A stretch of DNA of 64,000 nt, taken from assembly GCF_900115605.1 (NCBI RefSeq), contig NZ_FOXC01000006.1:29640-93639 (forward strand), read 5' to 3'. The notes below the pieces were generated by a model, which saw only the letters and a list, made by a program, of their open reading frames with translations, was not told where the DNA came from and did not search any database. A program made the position numbers and the translations under genes. Position 1 is the first letter of the stretch. Every line of letters begins with the position of its first letter. Source of the DNA: Halolactibacillus halophilus (GTDB lineage: Bacteria; Bacillota; Bacilli; Bacillales; Amphibacillaceae). Below are positions 58,773 to 64,000 of the stretch, piece after piece.

Positions 58773-58803
58773 AACCGAACAGCGCTAAAGTAACTGTTCG
58801 GTT
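58773..58803 (-). terminator. Terminator after the diguanylate cyclase gene
   Basis: AACCGAACAG / CTGTTCGGTT stem, 9-base loop, TTTATTT tail on the minus strand. Confidence 0.85.
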
Positions 58804-58840
58804 CTGTCTCACTGCCTCGATGATATTAATCAAGACTCTG

Positions 58841-60526
58841 TTATTCTGTTATTTTCTCATCATCAAATTGACGTCTCGTTTTTAATTGATAAACAGGTTT
58901 AAAGACACTCTTATTTTTACCATCGCGTTTTGCTTGATACAACGCCTCATCCGCATGAGATAAAATATTATTAAGGTCACATTCTGTTTGTCCTGGCATA
59001 ACGACACCGACACTGATACCAACGGATAATTCTTTTCCCTCCACGTTATGTGGCTCCCGAAAACGCGCTTCTAAACGGTCAATAATATGTGATAAATTCT
59101 CGACATCTTCTACTTCAGGTAGTAAAACAATAAACTCATCCCCGCCCAGTCTTGCGACCGTGTCCATCTCTCTTAGAGCTATCGTGAGTCGTTGTCCTAC
59201 TTCTACGATGACTTGATCACCCACCTCATGACCGTATTGATCGTTAATCCCTTTAAAGTCATCTAAGTCTAACATTAAGACCGCAAACGGCACGTGATGA
59301 CGTTCATATAAACTAACAACTTGATCTAAACGAATTTGAAACATACGTCTATTTGCCAGACCGGTGAGTGGGTCTTGATAAGCCATTTGTTTTAGTTCAC
59401 GTTCATATTTTTTCCGCTCTTTAATGTCCCGGGCCACAACAATCGTTTGGACGTGGGTATCCTCATCAAAGATTGGTTCAAATTGTAGCTCAAACCAATG
59501 TTCATCACCAAACGCATCGATGATTTTACCTTCTTTTTTAATCGATTGATGTTCTGATAACATCGTTGCTATAATCTTTTCTATCTCAACTTTTGATTTT
59601 GATGACAGGAGTGATGCGATTGGTTGGTAGAGTAGAAGATTTGTTTCATAGCCCAATAACTTCTCGTGAGACGGTGATAAATAGACCATCTCATGCTTGT
59701 CATTTAAGACTTGAATTAAATCTGATGTATGTTCAGCAATCAACCTGAAGCGTTGTTCACTTTCAAGTAACGCGCTTCTTGCGAAGCTTTCAGTCGTTAA
59801 ATCTTTCACTACAACATACACACCTTGTACAACACCATCTAAATGCATCGGGATGAATTTCACTTGTAGTTCCATCCCAACCTCATCTCTCGTATGAAGT
59901 TGAATCTCGATCGCATTTGGCTCGCCATCCACTGTATTATAAAAACAGGTTTTAAACTTTTTCGACTGATGATAAAACACATCAAAAATATCTTTCAGTT
60001 GAGCTTCGTGATGAATGGTTTCAATAAGGTTGCTAAAAGCGTCATTCTTTTTCACAATCCGGCCAGCATTATTCAGATAGGCAATCGGGTCGGTATTTTC
60101 TTTAAATAGTGACTTATACCGTTCCCGCGACAATGCTAATCGTCGTTGACTAATATACATTTGGTCTTCCATCTGTTTTTGTTTCGTTAAATCACGTGAT
60201 ACTGCCACAATATGCGTCACGCGTCCATCAGCCATGATCGGTGTTAATATAGATTCCGTTACGCGTTGTCCGGTTGAAATATGATAATCATCTTGATATC
60301 GCAACGTACGTTGTTGTTCCACGACGCTACGGTACTGACTTTGTAGTATGGTTGCTTTTGTCGGTGGATTCACATCGGTCAATGTTTGGCCAATCATCGT
60401 ATCAGTAAAGCCTAAGATGCGTCTGACTGATGTATTGACGCGTTCATAAAAAAAGCAATCGCCATCGTCACTGACACGCATAATAAATACCATATCTTCC
60501 ATTGCATCAATGATCGCTTGACTCAT
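58841..60526 (-). CDS. PAS-domain diguanylate cyclase
   Basis: The 561-aa cytosolic protein has three PAS domains (about 1-120, 140-260, 265-385) and a GGDEF domain (about 395-550) with an intact active site ARLGGDEFIVLLPE and an inhibitory I-site (REMD, five residues before GGDEF). So it should make c-di-GMP with product inhibition and sense an internal signal through PAS (haem, flavin or ligand not predictable). I start at ATG 60526, 10 nt after AGGGG; two other in-frame starts lie 9 and 18 nt upstream. No membrane segment. Confidence 0.9.
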   Translation of the reverse strand: MSQAIIDAMEDMVFIMRVSDDGDCFFYERVNTSVRRILGFTDTMIGQTLTDVNPPTKATILQSQYRSVVEQQRTLRYQDDYHISTGQRVTESILTPIMADGRVTHIVAVSRDLTKQKQMEDQMYISQRRLALSRERYKSLFKENTDPIAYLNNAGRIVKKNDAFSNLIETIHHEAQLKDIFDVFYHQSKKFKTCFYNTVDGEPNAIEIQLHTRDEVGMELQVKFIPMHLDGVVQGVYVVVKDLTTESFARSALLESEQRFRLIAEHTSDLIQVLNDKHEMVYLSPSHEKLLGYETNLLLYQPIASLLSSKSKVEIEKIIATMLSEHQSIKKEGKIIDAFGDEHWFELQFEPIFDEDTHVQTIVVARDIKERKKYERELKQMAYQDPLTGLANRRMFQIRLDQVVSLYERHHVPFAVLMLDLDDFKGINDQYGHEVGDQVIVEVGQRLTIALREMDTVARLGGDEFIVLLPEVEDVENLSHIIDRLEARFREPHNVEGKELSVGISVGVVMPGQTECDLNNILSHADEALYQAKRDGKNKSVFKPVYQLKTRRQFDDEKITE

Positions 60527-60768
60527 CAATTCCATTCCCCTCACCCAATTCCTTTAGACAATTTGATATGATTATACCACTATTTCTATAGCTTATGCAC
60601 CAAAATCGTAACCGTTTACTTAAAAAAACCTAAATTATTTGAATATTATTTAATATCGCCCATCTTAATCTGACACAAAAACCTAAGAACCAAGAGGTTT
60701 CCCTACCTACATATTTAAGTATCATTGACATATTAGAGTTGAATATCAGACAAGACCGAAAATACAAG
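60527..60768. other. Intergenic region without a recognisable gene
   Basis: AT-rich stretch upstream of the diguanylate cyclase gene, containing its ribosome site and a likely promoter on the minus strand. I see no other supported feature. Confidence 0.5.
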
Positions 60769-60802
60769 AAAAGAGCTAAGGCTCAAAACCCTAGCTCTTT
60801 TC
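60769..60802 (-). terminator. Terminator after the P-type ATPase gene
   Basis: AAAAGAGCTAGGG / CCTTAGCTCTTTT imperfect stem and T-rich flank on the minus strand. Confidence 0.75.
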
Positions 60803-60875
60803 CATCTATTCTTTTCATAATTGACTTGTAGTCAGCACTGGTAAAACATGATTGTTAAACTGCATTAAAAACGGT

Positions 60876-63515
60876 TTAGTTTTTACTTAAGAAACGGTGA
60901 TATACTACTTTAACAATTTCCATCATCACAACCGCAAGAACCGCAAGACCAGCCGCAATACTCCAATCAGTTAGACCAAAGCTACTTGGAATCGCAAAGA
61001 TTGAACGAAGACCTGGAATAACAGTAATAAGATAAAGACCGAAACATAACGTGACTGCACCCAACACATATTTATTGGTGAATAAACCAACACCAAAGAT
61101 TGTCTGTTTATTTGAACGCGCAGCAAATGTCTGCAAGGTCCGGGAAAGAATCAAGGTCGTAAAGGCCATCGCCACACCAATTTCAGTCGATGTTTGCAAG
61201 CCAATTAAGTGTGAAACAATAACTGCTACCCCGATAAATGACCCACGCGTAACAACAGACCGTAAGGTCTCGCCGGCGAAAATACCTTCATCAATCGAAC
61301 GTGGTTCACGGTCCATCACATCAGGTTCTGATTTCTCCATTCCTAAGGCAATCGCAGGTAATGAGTCGTTAACTAAGTTAATAAACAACAGCTGCAGTGC
61401 CGTAAATGGATTAGGGAACCCAGCAATCACCGCGAATAGAATCGCAATAATCGCTCCTAAGTTACCACTAAACAGATAGGCAATCGCTTTTTTAATGTTA
61501 TCAAAAACTGTCCGTCCGACTTTAACGGCATTCACAATCGATACGAAGTTATCATCGGTTAGAATCATTGCTGCCGCATCTTTACTTACATCTGTCCCAC
61601 TACCCATCGCAACACCAATGTCGGCTTGTTTTAAGGCCGGGGCATCATTCACACCATCACCAGTCATCGCACTAATGCTGCCTTTTTTCTGCCATGCTTT
61701 GACGATGCGGATCTTATTTTCTGGTGATACACGGGCATAGACCCGAATATGTTCAAGTTTTTCTTCTAACTCTGCTTCACTTAAGTGATCAAGTTCGGTA
61801 CCAGTAAGGGCTAAGTCATCGTCATCAAAAATACCGATGTCTCTTGCGATCGCTTCAGCCGTTGTTTTATGGTCACCGGTGATCATGACAGTTTTAATAC
61901 CAGCATGTTTGGTCTGTTCAATCGCACCGTAGACGGCTTCACGTGGCGGATCAATCATCGCCAGCAGTCCAACTAAGACAAAGTCTTCTTCGTCTTCAAA
62001 GTTAATATCTGATGTCCCCTCAGGCATTTCTTTAAAACCAAACGCAAGCACACGGAGTGCTTGACGAGAATAAGCTTCGTTTTGTTCATTAAGACGCATT
62101 TTTCGTTCATCAGTTAAAGGTTTGACTTCACCATTTTCCAATATTTTTGTTGCCCGTTTAAACATCACATCCGGGCCACCTTTAATGAACAAGAGTCGTG
62201 CGCCTTCATAAGCATTTAATGTCGACATCAGCTTGCGATCTGAATCAAATGGCACTTCGCTAATCCGTTCATAACGCTCTCGTAAGTCTAAATAATCTTC
62301 GCCTGCTTTATTCGCATAATTAATTAACGCAACTTCAGTCGGGTCACCAACTTCTTGATTTTTTGAATCAATATAAGAGTCATTACATAAGACGGCTGTA
62401 TCAATCAACAGACGCTCATCATCACTTAACGATTCGAGTGATGTCTCATCACCTTCAGAGAAGGTAAAGTGATGCATGACGGTCATTTTATTTTGGGTGA
62501 GTGTCCCTGTCTTATCAGTACAGATCACGCTCGTTGACCCAAGGGTTTCAACTGCTGGTAACTTTCTAATAATCGCATGCTGTTTGGCCATCTTATTTGT
62601 TCCGACTGATAACACAATCGTAACAATTGATTGGAGTGCTTCTGGTACGGCCGCAACGGCAACCGCAACCGCAAACATAAGCGCATTTAGAAGTTCAGTC
62701 GTTAAATCGGCTGTACCTTCTCCTAACCAAATTCTAAGAGCCTGGACTAAGAAGATCACACCAGACAGAATCAGAATCCAAAAGCCAAGTTTACGACTAA
62801 ATGCATCAAGTTTACGCTGGAGTGGTGTTTGTTTTTGTTCAGCTGTATTTAACAGATCAGCAATTTTACCGACTTCTGTCGTTTTACCTGTTTCTGTAAC
62901 GACGAACGTTGCTCGTCCATTTGTGACAAGTGAACTAGAAAAGACTAAGTTGATCCGGTCACCGAGGCCAACTTCTTCCTCAATCATTTCAACATCTTTT
63001 GTGACAACTTGTGATTCACCTGTTAACATCCCTTCATTGACTTGAAGTGAACCGGACTCAAGTAAGCGACCATCTGCCGGGATATAGTCCCCTGCTTCTA
63101 AATAAACGATATCACCTTTTACCAGCTCCCGGGCAGGAATCGTTTGTTTTTCACCATTACGCAACACCTTCGCATTCGGTGCTGACATTTCCCTTAACGC
63201 ATCGAGTGAACTTTCGGCTTTTTTTGTTTGGACGACACTAATGACGGCATTCATAATCAGTACAATCATAATAACAATGGTCTCAACATACTCTCCGAGT
63301 AGCACTTGTACACCGGCCGCAACCAGTAGAACAACAACCATCGCATCTTTAAACGCATCTAAAAATAATTTCAACGTCGATACTTTTTTTTCTTGTTCAA
63401 GCTCATTATACCCATCGCGTTCAATTCGGGTATTTACTTCTGTGTTAGAAAGACCTTTCTCACTCGCTTGTAAGTCTTTTAACGTCTCTTCTTTTGTCTT
63501 TTGATAATAAGACAT
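60876..63515 (-). CDS. P2-type cation-transporting ATPase, probable Mn2+ (or Ca2+) exporter
   Basis: The 879-aa pump has the TGES actuator loop (LTGESQVV), phosphorylation site CTDKTGTLTQNK, KGGPDVMF nucleotide region, TGDGVNDAPALKQADIGVAMG hinge (best seen as GDGVNDAPAL) and ten membrane segments. The membrane-4 motif is PEALQSIV rather than the PEGLP of calcium pumps, and membrane 6 reads NLVNDSLPAIALG rather than NLVTDGLPA; these differences, with the Mn2+ riboswitch upstream, favour manganese export like Lactococcus YoaB. Start ATG 63515 follows GGAG; upstream in-frame ATG codons lie within the riboswitch leader. Confidence 0.9.
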   Translation of the reverse strand: MSYYQKTKEETLKDLQASEKGLSNTEVNTRIERDGYNELEQEKKVSTLKLFLDAFKDAMVVVLLVAAGVQVLLGEYVETIVIMIVLIMNAVISVVQTKKAESSLDALREMSAPNAKVLRNGEKQTIPARELVKGDIVYLEAGDYIPADGRLLESGSLQVNEGMLTGESQVVTKDVEMIEEEVGLGDRINLVFSSSLVTNGRATFVVTETGKTTEVGKIADLLNTAEQKQTPLQRKLDAFSRKLGFWILILSGVIFLVQALRIWLGEGTADLTTELLNALMFAVAVAVAAVPEALQSIVTIVLSVGTNKMAKQHAIIRKLPAVETLGSTSVICTDKTGTLTQNKMTVMHHFTFSEGDETSLESLSDDERLLIDTAVLCNDSYIDSKNQEVGDPTEVALINYANKAGEDYLDLRERYERISEVPFDSDRKLMSTLNAYEGARLLFIKGGPDVMFKRATKILENGEVKPLTDERKMRLNEQNEAYSRQALRVLAFGFKEMPEGTSDINFEDEEDFVLVGLLAMIDPPREAVYGAIEQTKHAGIKTVMITGDHKTTAEAIARDIGIFDDDDLALTGTELDHLSEAELEEKLEHIRVYARVSPENKIRIVKAWQKKGSISAMTGDGVNDAPALKQADIGVAMGSGTDVSKDAAAMILTDDNFVSIVNAVKVGRTVFDNIKKAIAYLFSGNLGAIIAILFAVIAGFPNPFTALQLLFINLVNDSLPAIALGMEKSEPDVMDREPRSIDEGIFAGETLRSVVTRGSFIGVAVIVSHLIGLQTSTEIGVAMAFTTLILSRTLQTFAARSNKQTIFGVGLFTNKYVLGAVTLCFGLYLITVIPGLRSIFAIPSSFGLTDWSIAAGLAVLAVVMMEIVKVVYHRFLSKN

Positions 63516-63596
63516 CTCACTCACTCCTTCTTCTTGAGTATTCATTTGCAAGCTCTTTATATTATTTACGTAAAAATAGTTTGTAAACATAAGAAA

Positions 63597-63724
63597 GACC
63601 CTTACCAACAAACACCTATGGTGTTGTATTGGTAAAGGTCTTGCCTACAACGAACGTTGCCAGTAATGCCGGAGATAAAAAATCTCGTAATGACGACATT
63701 ATTGTTAGAGCTACTCCCCTTTAA
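63597..63724 (-). ncRNA. yybP-ykoY manganese riboswitch with terminator
   Basis: On the minus strand the leader begins AAAGGGGAGTAGCTC (about 63710-63724), contains GTCGTCATTACGA and CCGGCATTACTGGCAACG, and closes with GGCAAGACCTTTA (about 63633-63645), the aptamer's P1 partner. These are the conserved elements of the yybP-ykoY motif. GACCTTTACCAA then also starts a 20-bp terminator hairpin (63597-63640) followed by TTTCTT, so P1 and terminator compete: Mn2+ binding should keep P1 and let transcription run into the ATPase gene. Confidence 0.9.
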
Positions 63725-63760
63725 CTAGCTTAATTTTACCTGTAGTTTCATTGTTCGTCA

Positions 63761-63782
63761 AGTTAAACCGCACGGTTTAACT
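63761..63782. promoter_or_regulatory. Perfect palindrome with distributed half-sites
   Basis: AGTTAAACCG-CA-CGGTTTAACT is a perfect 10-2-10 palindrome. The same half-site occurs as AGTTAAACCG at 63875-63884 and, with one mismatch in the inverse direction, at 63944-63953. They lie between the riboswitch leader and a plus-strand gene start at 63987, so an operator for a self-regulated plus-strand regulator is plausible. Confidence 0.5.
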
Positions 63783-63986
63783 AAAGTTCTAAGTAAAGAA
63801 TGGACCGATTAATGATACACTTAAGACAACCAGTCATATTTAATCACTTTAACAATTCTCGTAAGTTCTTAAACAGTTAAACCGTTATATATCGCGTTGC
63901 TTAACTGGACAGGTTACACTAAACTAGACTATTTCGTTAAGGTCGGTTAAACTTGTGGGACTAATCACCCGAGGGAGAGACCAATC

Positions 63987-64000
63987 ATGGAAAAAAGAGC
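63987..64000 (+). CDS. Start of an unknown gene (cut by window end)
   Basis: GAGGGAGAG at 63971-63979 lies 8 nt before an ATG; only four codons (MEKR) are in the window. The preceding 200 bp hold the repeated palindrome half-sites. Identity unknown. Confidence 0.4.

Overview
The window is a stretch of a low-GC Gram-positive (Bacillota, Bacillales-type) chromosome. The main evidence is gene order shared with Bacillus relatives: secG-esterase-rnr-smpB-ssrA; the cggR-gap-pgk-tpiA-gpmI-eno glycolytic operon with a CggR-type operator; ptsHI; clpP with a CtsR box next to tRNA-Arg; and opuCABCD divergent from an OpcR/GbsR-type regulator. L-lactate dehydrogenase, the osmoprotectant importer and acidic surface proteins would fit a fermentative, salt-tolerant Bacillaceae member, but the genus is inference. 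No prophage, complete IS or CRISPR array was seen.

Layout. 1-5.7 kb: trans-translation and RNA decay (partial tmRNA, smpB, rnr), an esterase and secG on the minus strand, with a GNAT gene and a frameshifted DUF4097 remnant on the plus strand. 5.8-9.9 kb: fruRK behind a promoter with three 10-bp tandem repeats, then ptsHI. 9.9-12.7 kb: a two-subunit Rnf-like pair (rnfC, rnfD) without the other Rnf genes. 12.7-14 kb: VanZ and two gene remnants, one a decayed Doc toxin. 14-21.3 kb: the glycolytic operon. 21.3-23.9 kb: ldh, a small membrane protein, tRNA-Arg, clpP. 23.9-35.9 kb: housekeeping and accessory genes (PH-domain protein, YheA/YlbF family, PucR-type regulator, multi-sugar ABC ATPase, fumarase, VanY-type peptidase, IDEAL protein with an overlooked 55-aa ORF, Mn-type CDF exporter, azlCD, map, SDR, PLP lyase). 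35.9-41.5 kb: an LPNTA-anchored surface protein, an orphan His-repeat zinc-binding lipoprotein, and a CstR-rhodanese pair. 41.8-55 kb: M20 peptidases, a PDZ-less HtrA-like protease, carbonic anhydrase, a second-type murG, opuC/opcR, trmL, queG. 55-64 kb: small membrane protein, SGNH hydrolase, tcyP, zinc-independent S14, a PAS-GGDEF cyclase, and a P-type ATPase behind a yybP-ykoY Mn2+ riboswitch.

Themes. Several genes point to metal homeostasis: Zur-box-like sites precede the zinc-binding lipoprotein and the Zn-free S14 gene, and a related palindrome lies upstream of rnfC; manganese export is suggested by the riboswitch-controlled ATPase and a CDF pump. Carbon flow is suggested by fruK, HPr/EI, CggR-controlled lower glycolysis, ldh and a cre-like site before the sugar ABC ATPase. 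A ~70-bp dispersed hairpin repeat occurs three times in intergenic DNA without any linked transposase. Several intergenic regions hold decaying genes. I found no clear wholly new system; the best leads are the RnfCD pair, the short ORF before the IDEAL gene, the dispersed repeat and the palindrome-rich region at the right end.
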